The notes: generated by a model from the letters alone, not told the origin. A stretch of 11,801 bases of DNA from an uncultured Lentisphaeria bacterium (GCA_903821255.1 CAIJKT010000046.1:1-11801); one strand, 5' to 3'; positions 1-8,072 are shown, counted from the first letter of the stretch. Made by a program: numbers and translations.

Positions 1-2
1 AA

Positions 3-662
3 AATGACGACGCTCTTTGCTCGGAGATCCAGCATCTTATAAATCAGAATTTTCCGACGGTTTTAATGTGTCACGCCCCCTCCGGCAATAGAATTTCAAA
101 TGTCAGTACCGTAATCCCGAATTATTTTCAGGGCGGTTATTCAATGACGCAATATCTTATCGGGAAAGGTTATCGCAAGATTATCTTTTTATCGGTAAAA
201 GAGATTTTTCACCGCCAGGATATAATGGACCGATATGAAGGCTACAAAAAGTCCCTTCATGACAATCATATTCCGTTTATGGAAGATCTGGTTATCAATA
301 TAGACGGGAATGACCCTATAAACGGTTTTTTCAATGATGGCTGCAAGGCGGCAAATGATATCATTCCATTGATAGAACCTCAAACTGCGGTTTTCGCCAT
401 CGGCGATTCCTGTGCGATCGGTTTGATGCGCGGATTAAGGGAACGCGGTATTTCAACGCCTGAAGACCTGGGCATTTGCGGGTTTGATGATATCGAACTG
501 GCGGCGCAGTGGGGCATTGATCTTACCACGATCAGAGTTGATTTTGAGTCACTGGCTAAACAAACCGCAAGGATCATTATTGCGAAAATAAGTGAACCGG
601 AAAACCGGAACGTCGAACATGTCATTTGTCCAGTTGAATTAGTGCCACGCAAAAGCGCTTAA
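3..662 (+). CDS. LacI-family transcriptional regulator, sugar-sensing domain (5' end missing)
   Basis: This is the C-terminal part of a LacI/GalR-type regulator, a periplasmic-binding-protein-like sensor that binds a sugar and controls DNA binding. The frame is open from the left edge without a stop, so the ATG at 66 is internal; the codons before it read as sensor-domain sequence (IQHLINQNFPTVLM). About 219 residues are present. Landmarks in order are VSTVIPNYFQGGYSMTQYLI, then KGYRKIIFLS, then the late motif GICGFDDIELAAQWGIDLTTIR and the ending CPVELVPRKSA, all typical of LacI proteins. The helix-turn-helix end lies outside the window, so it could be LacI-type or a GntR/AraR-type fusion like the one at 9152-10255. 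The stop is 18 bases before the next gene, so the two may share a transcript. The family call is firm; the effector is unknown. Confidence 0.88.
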   Translation, partial: NDDALCSEIQHLINQNFPTVLMCHAPSGNRISNVSTVIPNYFQGGYSMTQYLIGKGYRKIIFLSVKEIFHRQDIMDRYEGYKKSLHDNHIPFMEDLVINIDGNDPINGFFNDGCKAANDIIPLIEPQTAVFAIGDSCAIGLMRGLRERGISTPEDLGICGFDDIELAAQWGIDLTTIRVDFESLAKQTARIIIAKISEPENRNVEHVICPVELVPRKSA

Positions 663-680
663 CACAAAGGAGTTATAATC

Positions 681-1409
681 ATGAAAAAGTGGTCATCATT
701 GTCCAGTCTCCATCGTACTTCATGCCCGGAGCAGCATCGTTCCGGGCCGGCCTGGACTCCTCGTAATGAGCAGAGAGTAAAAAATTTCACGCTCATCGAA
801 CTCCTCGTGGTGATCGCGATCATCGCGATCCTCGCCTCAATGCTGCTGCCGGCGCTGAACAAAGCGCGGGAAAAAGCCAAGACTGCGAAATGCTTAAGCA
901 ACCTTAAGCAGTCCGGCCTGGCGCTGACAATATATGCGAATGACTGGCGGGGCTGGATGCCGAATGTTTGCGGCGCAATAACCTGGGGGCAGTCGTTAGC
1001 GACTCTGAGATATGTGCCGTTATCTTCTAACAGTCTGGCATGCCCAACTATTAGTCCATTCAAGTTCATCGATTATAGTCACACATATGGAATGTGGACA
1101 TATGACACGCCCAACTATCAACTGAACCTGTGGAAGACCAAGAGCACCAGCGGGATACCATATATCGCCGGGAAAAGCTCATCTCAAATAGTAATTGCTG
1201 ATTCGGCCAGTGACGCCACTGCCGCCGCATCCCAGGTCTATCATCTATACGGCTGGATAAGCACTCAGCATCTCTTTGATTTTCGCCACAATCAACAGGC
1301 GAATGCCTTTTTCGCGGACGGACACGGTTCAAATGTAGGGAAAGCAACGGCAAAACCGCTGGGGGTAAGATATTTTGTAGTAAATAATGTAGTTCTTCAA
1401 AGCTGGTAA
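681..1409 (+). CDS. Prepilin-like protein with H-X9-DG C-terminal motif
   Basis: A 242-residue protein with a type IV pilin/type II secretion pseudopilin N-terminus. A 35-residue basic leader is followed by [20 protein letters not shown] (36-55), a hydrophobic helix with the conserved glutamate at E40, which is E5 of the mature form. The C-terminus holds [15 protein letters not shown]203, nine residues, then D213-G214, an exact H-X9-DG motif. This pairing marks a prepilin-like family amplified in Lentisphaerota, Verrucomicrobiota and Planctomycetota; its function is not established. The residue before the expected cleavage site is N35 rather than the usual glycine. The start is supported by AAAGGAG at 666-672, 8 bases before the ATG. 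It heads a tight run of genes for exported proteins, so a role in displaying or exporting the neighbouring enzymes is possible but unproven. Confidence 0.88.
   Translation: MKKWSSLSSLHRTSCPEQHRSGPAWTPRNEQRVKNFTLIELLVVIAIIAILASMLLPALNKAREKAKTAKCLSNLKQSGLALTIYANDWRGWMPNVCGAITWGQSLATLRYVPLSSNSLACPTISPFKFIDYSHTYGMWTYDTPNYQLNLWKTKSTSGIPYIAGKSSSQIVIADSASDATAAASQVYHLYGWISTQHLFDFRHNQQANAFFADGHGSNVGKATAKPLGVRYFVVNNVVLQSW
812..830. repeat. 19-base perfect palindrome inside the prepilin-helix coding sequence
   Basis: GATCGCGATCATCGCGATC has 9-base arms around a single central C. It encodes the hydrophobic helix (VIAIIAI) of the prepilin-like protein and contains the 10-base palindrome GATCGCGATC at 812-821. 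It arises from repeated ATC and GCG codons, so coding constraint is a sufficient explanation. A regulatory or recombination role is speculative. Confidence 0.6.
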
Positions 1410-1415
1410 GGGTGA
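1408..1415 (+). promoter_or_regulatory. Ribosome binding site that decides the start of the 1418 gene
   Basis: AAGGGTGA lies 2 bases before the ATG at 1418. The same octamer occurs at 4528-4535, 3 bases before the ATG at 4539. The GTG at 1412 is inside this octamer, so it is more likely part of the ribosome binding site than the start codon. The octamer also overlaps the stop codon of the preceding gene, consistent with translational coupling. Confidence 0.6.
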
Positions 1416-1417
1416 AA

Positions 1418-2263
1418 ATGAAATATCTACTGATTTGTCTATGTTGTCTCGCCCTGAATTGCGCTCTGCCGGCGGGAGAAGGAGTGGATGTCACGGCTCA
1501 TGTGCCGGATCAATTTAATGAAAAATCGAATGATCCGAAATGGCTTAACAGCAAGGAATCAATCGGGCAGATTTTTCTTCCTTCAGCCGCCAAAATAAGT
1601 TTTCTGAGTATTTATATTTTTCGACCGGAGGTCAAGATCGCAGGGGTTACGCCGTATAAAGGCCCGGCGCCGCTGGCGCTTAAACTCTGGCCGGTCAAAG
1701 AATCCCTGGAAAAGGCGAAAAGCGATGCGCCGTCTGCCGCCTGTTCCGATGAAGGCGCATTTGACATTGGACACGACAAGTTTTTTGAAGTGAATAAGGA
1801 GCTGGAAGCCGGGCAGAAATATTATTTCGAACTGTCCGCGCCGGAAACGTCCGCCCCGTGTTACTATTACAGTTATCAATACGGCGGAGCGCCTTATGCG
1901 GATGGCAGTTTCTATAAAGGCGGAAATGTCTGGAATGGCTCCGCATTGCGTTTCAAAACATATCAGCCGTTAAAGTTCGAGTCCGGCAGTATTGTTGTGC
2001 CCAATATCCCGGAACTTGTTGAAATATGCTTCAGCAAGAAATTTGACAAGAACAGTGTTAAAGCATTTATTGCCGGGCCCGGCGGAACAATAAAAATTAA
2101 TAAACTCTGGAGGAATGCGAACACACTGCTGCTGTACGGCAAAATTCCGGCCTATCCGGCGGACGAGGCAATATATAAAATCTATGTGAATTTTACTGAT
2201 CCGGATACCGGTGTCTGCGAGGTACATGTTTTCACTTTCTCTTACAAAAAGGTTCAAAAATGA
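1418..2263 (+). CDS. Secreted two-domain protein, stand-alone paralogue of the N-terminus of the next gene
   Basis: A 281-residue protein of no family I can name. Residues 1-19 form a hydrophobic signal peptide (MKYLLICLCCLALNCALPA), so it is exported; a cysteine at 15 makes a lipoprotein conceivable, but N at the position before it fits a lipobox poorly. Residues 29-180 look like a beta-sandwich: PDQ at 30-32, SND at 37-39, GQIF at 50-53, LW at 90-91, PCYYY at 147-151 and WNGSALRF at 172-179. Residues 195-276 resemble a bacterial Ig-like domain (PELVEICFSKKFDKNSV). Both parts align end to end with residues 30-275 of the next gene, with landmarks at almost identical positions. Non-catalytic glycan binding or a structural role is an inference. 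A GTG at 1412 would add two residues. Its TGA overlaps the next ATG by 4 bases. Confidence 0.8.
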   Translation: MKYLLICLCCLALNCALPAGEGVDVTAHVPDQFNEKSNDPKWLNSKESIGQIFLPSAAKISFLSIYIFRPEVKIAGVTPYKGPAPLALKLWPVKESLEKAKSDAPSAACSDEGAFDIGHDKFFEVNKELEAGQKYYFELSAPETSAPCYYYSYQYGGAPYADGSFYKGGNVWNGSALRFKTYQPLKFESGSIVVPNIPELVEICFSKKFDKNSVKAFIAGPGGTIKINKLWRNANTLLLYGKIPAYPADEAIYKIYVNFTDPDTGVCEVHVFTFSYKKVQK

Positions 2264-4539
2264 AGAAATTGTTATTGTTGTCTGCAATATCCTTTATTGC
2301 CGCCAGTGCGTCTTTTGGCGTTAATCCGGTAAAGAAAGTCGTTTTTCACTGCCCGGATCAGAGTAATTGGGTTTCCAATGACAGTAAGAAGGTTTTTGCA
2401 GAAGGCACTCTGGGGCAGACTTTCACTCCCGATCAGACGCAACTGAGTTTTTTCCGGGTGGCGGCAGTCAAAGATCCCGCCAAGTTTAAAATGGTCACCC
2501 CGGACGAAAGCGCGGCGCTGGAACTGAGATTATGGAAATGCGGTCAGGATTACCAGAAAACCAGGGCGAATCTGCCGCTGGCGCTGGTAAAGGAAAATCA
2601 AGGCTTATGGCTGAACGGTTCGCTGTATTTCAAAGTTGACGCCGCAGTTGTGCCGCACGCCCCGTATTATGCGGAACTGACGGCCTTTGCCACGCCGCTG
2701 CCCTGTTACAATATTTTGTGGAACTACCGCGGCGACCATTATACCGGGGGGGATCTGGTTTCAAACGGTCTGCGATGGGGTGACAGCGACCTGAATTTTT
2801 CATCCTGCCATCCGGCCGATACCAGGGACGGCAAACTGACCGCGCCGCCGGAACTTGTCGAAATACAGTTTGACCAGGATATGGATACGGACAAAACCAG
2901 TCTGACACTGGAAGTATCCGGGCAGAAAGGCCGACCGGTCACAAAGTTCTGGCAGGGAAAGACGCTATTGTATATTACCGCCGGCAGAATCGCCGGTAAC
3001 GGCAGTCCGCTTAGCGGCATGATTAAACTAAACAGCGTCACGGCTACTGGAGCAGAAGAAAGCAATGAAATCCCCTTCACGGTATGCGCATCAGCGGACA
3101 AGACGGATGCAGGCCGGAAAATAACTGAACCGAAAGCGGATGCGGTTTCCGGGTCTGAATCCTCGCATGCGGAAAAGATTGTAAAAGGAATAATCCGGGC
3201 GTCCTGCGACAATGTTCAATATGCCAAAGGCAAGCAGGCTGTTTTCTCGGTTAATGCCTGGGTGGAGCCGGTGATCGGAATGCAGGTCAGTTTCGGCCAG
3301 ATCACGCCTGAAACCGCGAAAGCTTTAAAAGCCCACAGCATCAACACTGTTTCCGTAACGCTGCCGGCCCAAAGCGACCCGGCGACGATCACTAAAGTAA
3401 AAGAGAACGTTGACATGCTGCATAAAAACGGATTCATCGTATTCTGGCTGGTTAATCTGGGCGCGCTGGAATATGACAAGGCAATCCTTGGCGACAGCAA
3501 GGATATTTATGAAGTTAACTGGCAGGGGAAAGCGTCGAAAAAATATTGTTTCAACAATCCTGTGGTCCGGAAGGCATTTATCTCCAGCCTGAATTCCCTG
3601 ATGGAGGCGTATGACAAAAATCATATTCTGCTGGACGGCATTATCATTAATGAACCGGGGCGGATTGTCGGGAATTTCTGCTACTGCAATTCCTGCAAAC
3701 AGAAATTTACGAAGGAATATAACTGCACGATGCCTGAACCCCTCAGCGCCGCCGCCCAGGAAAAATCGATCCCGGTAGTCTGGCCGCAGGGAATCCCCAA
3801 GGCGATGTATATGAACAGCCAGGATGAAGACAGATGGCGTAAAATGAGCGCGTTTTACTGCCCCCCCGTAACTGAAATGATCCGCGATGTTTTCAAGGCA
3901 TTCCGGCATTATTTTCCTGACACCTGCTGCCAGGTGACGACACTGACCGACATCGCGCCTTACTACGGGCTGGATTTCTGGAACGGAATAATGAATTTAG
4001 AGGAATTGAACGGAATCCAGACTGCAATTTACTGGGCCGTGGGCTGCCATTCTCCGACCACTGTCGGAGCGCCCGGAATCGCGAACAGTTTTGTGGGAAA
4101 AGCCAAAGCCAAAAACATCACCTGCTATTACTGGCTTCAGGGGTATGATGCCGGCGATAACTCGGGGCCGCTGAAACCGGGCGATATCAAGATTGCGGTT
4201 GCTGAAGCGTTCAAATGCAATGTTGACGGCATCCTGATCTGGAGTTATCTCAACCCGATTCTCGGTCCCTGGAACCAGCCGTTTCACTGGCCGGCATATT
4301 TTAATGAATTAAAAGATGCCGTCGGGCCGTATCTGAAAAAAGCGGAAGCCTCCAATAAAAGAATTGAACTGAAGCCGGGGGAGAAGAAATCCGTCACGTT
4401 AAAAAGCAACGGCAGCGGAATCAGCTATAATCTTGAAAGCAGTTTGTCCGACGCCGGAATATTATCATTAACCGTCAAAAGCAGCGGTTATTGCACTTTA
4501 ACAAAAGAAATCAATTTGAACACAGGGAAGGGTGAGTAA
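2260..4539 (+). CDS. Secreted multidomain putative glycoside hydrolase (sandwich + Ig-like + barrel)
   Basis: A 759-residue exported protein. The signal peptide is about 1-18. Residues 30-180 form a beta-sandwich-like module and 195-275 an Ig-like module (PPELVEIQFDQDMD); together they match the whole mature protein of the preceding gene. After a polar linker (276-310) comes a (beta/alpha)8-like region, about 335-695, resembling the hypothetical glycosyl hydrolases related to clan GH-A. The end of strand 4 reads LLDGIIINEPG, with N464-E465-P466 matching the Asn-Glu-Pro acid/base motif of that clan. Next is C474-x-C476-x2-C479 (CYCNSC), seen in related barrels and perhaps metal-binding. A late strand reads DGILIWSYLNP (656-666) and no clear nucleophile glutamate is visible. 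A small beta-rich tail (700-759) follows. The ribosome binding site is AAAGG at 2248-2252. A glycosidase acting outside the cytoplasm is likely; substrate and activity are not shown. Confidence 0.8.
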   Translation: MKKLLLLSAISFIAASASFGVNPVKKVVFHCPDQSNWVSNDSKKVFAEGTLGQTFTPDQTQLSFFRVAAVKDPAKFKMVTPDESAALELRLWKCGQDYQKTRANLPLALVKENQGLWLNGSLYFKVDAAVVPHAPYYAELTAFATPLPCYNILWNYRGDHYTGGDLVSNGLRWGDSDLNFSSCHPADTRDGKLTAPPELVEIQFDQDMDTDKTSLTLEVSGQKGRPVTKFWQGKTLLYITAGRIAGNGSPLSGMIKLNSVTATGAEESNEIPFTVCASADKTDAGRKITEPKADAVSGSESSHAEKIVKGIIRASCDNVQYAKGKQAVFSVNAWVEPVIGMQVSFGQITPETAKALKAHSINTVSVTLPAQSDPATITKVKENVDMLHKNGFIVFWLVNLGALEYDKAILGDSKDIYEVNWQGKASKKYCFNNPVVRKAFISSLNSLMEAYDKNHILLDGIIINEPGRIVGNFCYCNSCKQKFTKEYNCTMPEPLSAAAQEKSIPVVWPQGIPKAMYMNSQDEDRWRKMSAFYCPPVTEMIRDVFKAFRHYFPDTCCQVTTLTDIAPYYGLDFWNGIMNLEELNGIQTAIYWAVGCHSPTTVGAPGIANSFVGKAKAKNITCYYWLQGYDAGDNSGPLKPGDIKIAVAEAFKCNVDGILIWSYLNPILGPWNQPFHWPAYFNELKDAVGPYLKKAEASNKRIELKPGEKKSVTLKSNGSGISYNLESSLSDAGILSLTVKSSGYCTLTKEINLNTGKGE

Positions 4540-6677
4540 TGAAAAAGATATTCAGCACATTGGCTTTTGGCGCCGCATTGTATTTAACGGGCAATGCCGC
4601 CATGTCGGAGAATGATATCAAAGGAGTGTTTGTTTCGCCCTCTGACGCCTATTCTCCCACATGCATAAAATTCTGTAAAGATAACGGAATAGGTTCGGTC
4701 TACATGAATTACAAGGAGGTCAAAAAAGGACTTGCCGCATGTTACAAAGATGCGGGGATCAAAGTGATTTGCGGCTGGCTTCCTTATAACAAGATGTGGA
4801 ACACCAGTCCGCAGGAAATGGACAGCTTTGTAAAAAAATGGGTAGATGCGGAATTGGGGGAAAATGAATTAAAGAATATTTACGGATTTGAGATTGACGA
4901 GCCGATGATCGGCTACGGCGACTGGAAGCATGAAGTTTTCGTGGATATAGAAAAAGACACGCAGCTCAAGGAAATCTATTTTAAAACCTTCAACCGTCAG
5001 CCTTTTGCCAACCGCAGCCTGGGGACGGCGGCGGAATGGCGCAATCTCCAGTATCTCCGGCAGACGCTGTTCTGGAACAAAATCAAAAATATTGCCGCCG
5101 GGTTCAAAAATAACTATCCTGAAAAATCCATGACGGTCACGCTGTCCGTCGCCGGTTATGAATCGGGCTCTTCAGTCGGATTTGATATTAATTTGCTGAA
5201 TTCCATTCTGCCGGAAGATATCAACCTGACGATGGACCCGTATTTCCAGGCGTTCAGAAGACCGCTGCCCTGGTCGGGAATGATGATAAAATGGTTCCGG
5301 AACGCGACGGACGGCAGACGGATCGAGGGCGTAATCCAGTTTTATGACGCGGTTAAACATTCAGGATGGCCTTATGAAGGGTATCTGCCGCTCAAGCCGG
5401 ATGACGTCAGCCGGCAGACGTTTGAATATCTGATGAACGGGGCCACGGGCATCTCCGCATTTGTCATGAATCCCAAAATCTACACTCCGGAATCGGAGCA
5501 CGGGAAAAAATTAAGCGAAAGCATGGATTTTGTAAAGAAAAGCGAGAAATACTGGAAAGATACCCGGCCGCAGTCTCAAGCTGGCATCTACTTTTCAGAA
5601 AACACTTTCAGAATGTACGACATGTGGGGGCCGTGGAGCAAAATGACCGGGCTTTACGGCGCGTCTTTCCAGATGGAATGGACATATTACGCGCTGTCCT
5701 GGCTGCATGTTCCCGCCGACATCATCTCAGCGGCTTTCAATGAAGACAAGGGGCTTCCGGAAAAACTCCGTAAATACCCGGTTGTTATCCTGCCGGACGT
5801 AAAATGCATCAGCAACTATGAGGCGGAGGCTTTCAAAAAATACGTTGCGGACGGCGGCACGGTAATTGTAACCGGCGAAACTTCTTTCTATGATGAAAAC
5901 GGAAAGCCGCTGCCCCTGCCGCGCATGGCGGAGATAATGGGCATTAAAGATTTCAGCAAGGGCCAGCAAACCTCGCTCACGTTCGTACAAAACAGCTTCC
6001 TGCCGCAAATGACCGGGAGAAAACTGTCATTTGACGGAAACCCCGCGCAGTTGTTCAAACAGCAGGCAACGCGGCAGGCGGACTGGCTGAAGGAAAAATG
6101 CATGAAAATGAAATATAGCGGTTATGACGTCAAGTTCCCGGAAAAACTGCCGCAGTTGTTTTCATTGCAGCCGGAACCGGTTTCCTCCTGCACCGCGCTC
6201 GCGGTTTATCCGGATAATTCCCCGGCGGTACTGATGAATCAATTCGGCAAAGGAAAATGCATTTATATCGCGCCTTCCGACCTGACACTTTTTAAAGGGA
6301 AAGTCACGGACTCGCTCGAAAAGCCGGAAAGCCCGGATAACGGCGGCGTTGATTTTCTCAAACAGTTGATAGATTCATGTTTTGCGGGGAGAAAACTTTT
6401 TGAATATTCCGGTTGCGACGGGGTGGAAACTTCACTGCTCGGCAAAAACAATTCCAGTCAAAGATATTTGTTTCTGCTCAACCACAATGACAAACCCGCT
6501 GAAAATGTAAAAATTACGTTAAATATACCGGCGGACAAGATTGCGGGAATAAACCTATTCGACCAGTCAAAAGCTTGCGAGGAAAAACTCAGCTACAAGA
6601 CGATTGAGGGAAAAGTTGAATTGATAATTCCCCCATTCAAATACGGAATGATTATAGAGATAACCGAGACATTCTGA
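4539..6677 (+). CDS. Secreted GH42-like glycoside hydrolase with GATase-like domain
   Basis: A 712-residue exported protein with signal peptide about 1-21 (LTGNAA). Residues 27-340 form a putative (beta/alpha)8 barrel; IYGFEIDEP holds E118, D120 and E121, with E121 the best acid/base candidate by position. Residues 345-595 resemble the GH42 beta-galactosidase trimerisation domain, a class I glutamine-amidotransferase-like fold: RKYPVVILPDVKCISNYEAEAFKKYVADGGTVIVTGE (411-447), then MNQFGKGKCIYIAP (566-579). A beta-sandwich end follows at about 620-712 (YLFLLNHNDKPAENVKITL). This barrel, GATase-like, beta-sandwich order is that of GH42 enzymes, but sequence identity to true GH42 looks low and a hypothetical-glycosyl-hydrolase family is equally possible. 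TAATG joins it to the previous gene with a one-base overlap, and AAGGGTGA precedes the ATG. The substrate is unknown. Confidence 0.82.
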   Translation: MKKIFSTLAFGAALYLTGNAAMSENDIKGVFVSPSDAYSPTCIKFCKDNGIGSVYMNYKEVKKGLAACYKDAGIKVICGWLPYNKMWNTSPQEMDSFVKKWVDAELGENELKNIYGFEIDEPMIGYGDWKHEVFVDIEKDTQLKEIYFKTFNRQPFANRSLGTAAEWRNLQYLRQTLFWNKIKNIAAGFKNNYPEKSMTVTLSVAGYESGSSVGFDINLLNSILPEDINLTMDPYFQAFRRPLPWSGMMIKWFRNATDGRRIEGVIQFYDAVKHSGWPYEGYLPLKPDDVSRQTFEYLMNGATGISAFVMNPKIYTPESEHGKKLSESMDFVKKSEKYWKDTRPQSQAGIYFSENTFRMYDMWGPWSKMTGLYGASFQMEWTYYALSWLHVPADIISAAFNEDKGLPEKLRKYPVVILPDVKCISNYEAEAFKKYVADGGTVIVTGETSFYDENGKPLPLPRMAEIMGIKDFSKGQQTSLTFVQNSFLPQMTGRKLSFDGNPAQLFKQQATRQADWLKEKCMKMKYSGYDVKFPEKLPQLFSLQPEPVSSCTALAVYPDNSPAVLMNQFGKGKCIYIAPSDLTLFKGKVTDSLEKPESPDNGGVDFLKQLIDSCFAGRKLFEYSGCDGVETSLLGKNNSSQRYLFLLNHNDKPAENVKITLNIPADKIAGINLFDQSKACEEKLSYKTIEGKVELIIPPFKYGMIIEITETF

Positions 6678-6694
6678 CTGAAATTCTGAAGAGA

Positions 6695-6734
6695 ACAGCG
6701 AACCATAGTCGAAGATCAGCCTGCGGTTCGCCGT
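6695..6734 (+). other. Intergenic stem-loop between hydrolase and symporter genes
   Basis: ACAGCGAACC at 6695-6704 pairs with GGTTCGCCGT at 6725-6734 in 9 of 10 positions (single A/C mismatch), with a perfect 7-bp core GCGAACC/GGTTCGC and a 20-base loop. No T-tract follows, so it is not a classical terminator. It could be an mRNA-processing or stability hairpin separating upstream from downstream expression, or an operator half-site pair. The 81-base gap is the widest between genes from 681 to 8998. Confidence 0.45.
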
Positions 6735-6758
6735 GATAATATAAGGGAATAAAGAAAA

Positions 6759-8072
6759 ATGGCAGAGGCAAAAACTGTTAATGCTCACGGCGCAATGCCG
6801 GAACTGTCCCCGGAACTGGCGGAATATTATTCCAACACCAGGTTAATGTGGAAGAACGTGATGCTGATCATGCTGGCAAGCGTCGGCTGGACGGTCAGTT
6901 TCTCTTTCCTGGGGCCGCTGATGCTGTTGCGGATGAATAAGCTGGGGGTCAATGAAGGCACGCTGGGACTGCTTAGTTCGACCAACCTCTGGGTGGTCAG
7001 CTTCCTGGTCATGTACTTTTCGTGGAAAAGCGATCATTGCACCTCCAGATGGGGCCGCCGTCTGCCGTTTTTGTTTATGTCGGTGCCGTTTATTATCTTC
7101 AGCATCATGCTGTTCCCGTTTTTCGTATGGGTGCCGATGCTGATCGCCCTGACTATTGTGCAGATGCTGGCGACGGATGTCAAAGCTTCAACGTTTCCAC
7201 TGTTAAACATCGACTGCGTCCGCAAGGACGTGCTGGCCCGGATGGTTGCGATCAATGCAGGCGCCTGCGGACTGGTTGCTTTTTTCGGAATAAGATATGG
7301 CGTGAGACTGGCCGATGTGGCTGAATGGCTGCCCTACACACTGGGGGCGGTCATGATATGTCTGACCACTTACGCCGCGACGTTTATTAAGGAGCCGCCG
7401 ATCCGCAATCCCGCTGCCGGCAGATTCAAACCGTGGTCGGCGCTGAAAGTCGGCTGGAGCGATAAAAGAAATATTATTATGATGCTTGGCGTCGGCACGA
7501 TTCATTCTTTCATGTGCATGTACGGCACCTGGGTCTGGTTATATGCTAAAAACGCACTGGAGATCGAACGGGCTGACTGTGCGAATGCTCTGTCATGGAG
7601 TTCGCTGATCGGGGTGGCCCTGGCGTACCCGATCGGCTGGGCCATTGACAAACTCGGCAGCTATAAGATTATTGTCATCTTCTGGATTCTGGAAGTAACC
7701 GGCTTTGTTTATTCCATGCAGGTAAATTCAGTGAATGGCCTGATTGTGTTTTCGATTATTGCCTGTTTCGCCGCGCCGTTTTATACCGGAGCGGATATCC
7801 TGGTTTATAAAACCTGTCATCCCGCCGTTGTCGGTTCGATGACGTCATCCAATTCGTTCCTGCGCAACATGAGCGTCGGCGTGACTGTTTTCATTTCCGG
7901 TTACATGATTCAGCAAACACACAACTATAAAACCGCGTTCATCCTGGGCATTTGCGTAAGCACATTCGGCCTGGTCATGTTCGGAATTTACTATTATCTG
8001 ATGGTTCGCACTAAGGTGCCTGCGGAACTTGAATTAACTGATGCAGACGAAGAAGCCGAGGCAGGCGCTTAA
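6759..8072 (+). CDS. GPH-family (MFS) sugar:cation symporter
   Basis: A 437-residue inner-membrane protein with about 12 hydrophobic segments. The diagnostic glycoside-pentoside-hexuronide signature follows the second segment: SDHCTSRWGRRLPF at 91-104, matching the family pattern SD...T.T.WGRR.PF. Members import glycosides, disaccharides, pentosides or uronides with sodium ions or protons. The N-terminal cytosolic part is about 33 residues and the C-terminal tail (424-437) is very acidic. AAGGGA at 6743-6748 lies 10 bases before the ATG. Its place after the exported hydrolases and before a cytoplasmic hydrolase suggests it imports the released glycoside. The exact sugar cannot be told from the sequence. 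Confidence 0.9.
   Translation: MAEAKTVNAHGAMPELSPELAEYYSNTRLMWKNVMLIMLASVGWTVSFSFLGPLMLLRMNKLGVNEGTLGLLSSTNLWVVSFLVMYFSWKSDHCTSRWGRRLPFLFMSVPFIIFSIMLFPFFVWVPMLIALTIVQMLATDVKASTFPLLNIDCVRKDVLARMVAINAGACGLVAFFGIRYGVRLADVAEWLPYTLGAVMICLTTYAATFIKEPPIRNPAAGRFKPWSALKVGWSDKRNIIMMLGVGTIHSFMCMYGTWVWLYAKNALEIERADCANALSWSSLIGVALAYPIGWAIDKLGSYKIIVIFWILEVTGFVYSMQVNSVNGLIVFSIIACFAAPFYTGADILVYKTCHPAVVGSMTSSNSFLRNMSVGVTVFISGYMIQQTHNYKTAFILGICVSTFGLVMFGIYYYLMVRTKVPAELELTDADEEAEAGA

Noticed and set aside
659..1069. Minus-strand open frame of 136 codons opposite the prepilin-like gene
   Set aside because: It lies opposite a gene with a clear ribosome binding site and two family motifs, and its own translation shows no recognisable domain.
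1412..1417. GTG at 1412 as the start of the small two-domain protein
   Set aside because: The GTG is inside an AAGGGTGA octamer that also precedes the ATG at 4539, so the ATG at 1418 is the better start; the difference is only two residues.
1457..1462. Lipoprotein signal at Cys15 of the small two-domain protein
   Set aside because: The residue before the cysteine is Asn, a poor fit to the lipobox; an ordinary signal peptide near Ala19 is more likely.
3325..3909. Minus-strand open frame of 194 codons opposite the barrel region
   Set aside because: It sits opposite a well-supported barrel-coding frame with the NEP and CYCNSC motifs; the translation looks like a shadow of the opposite strand.
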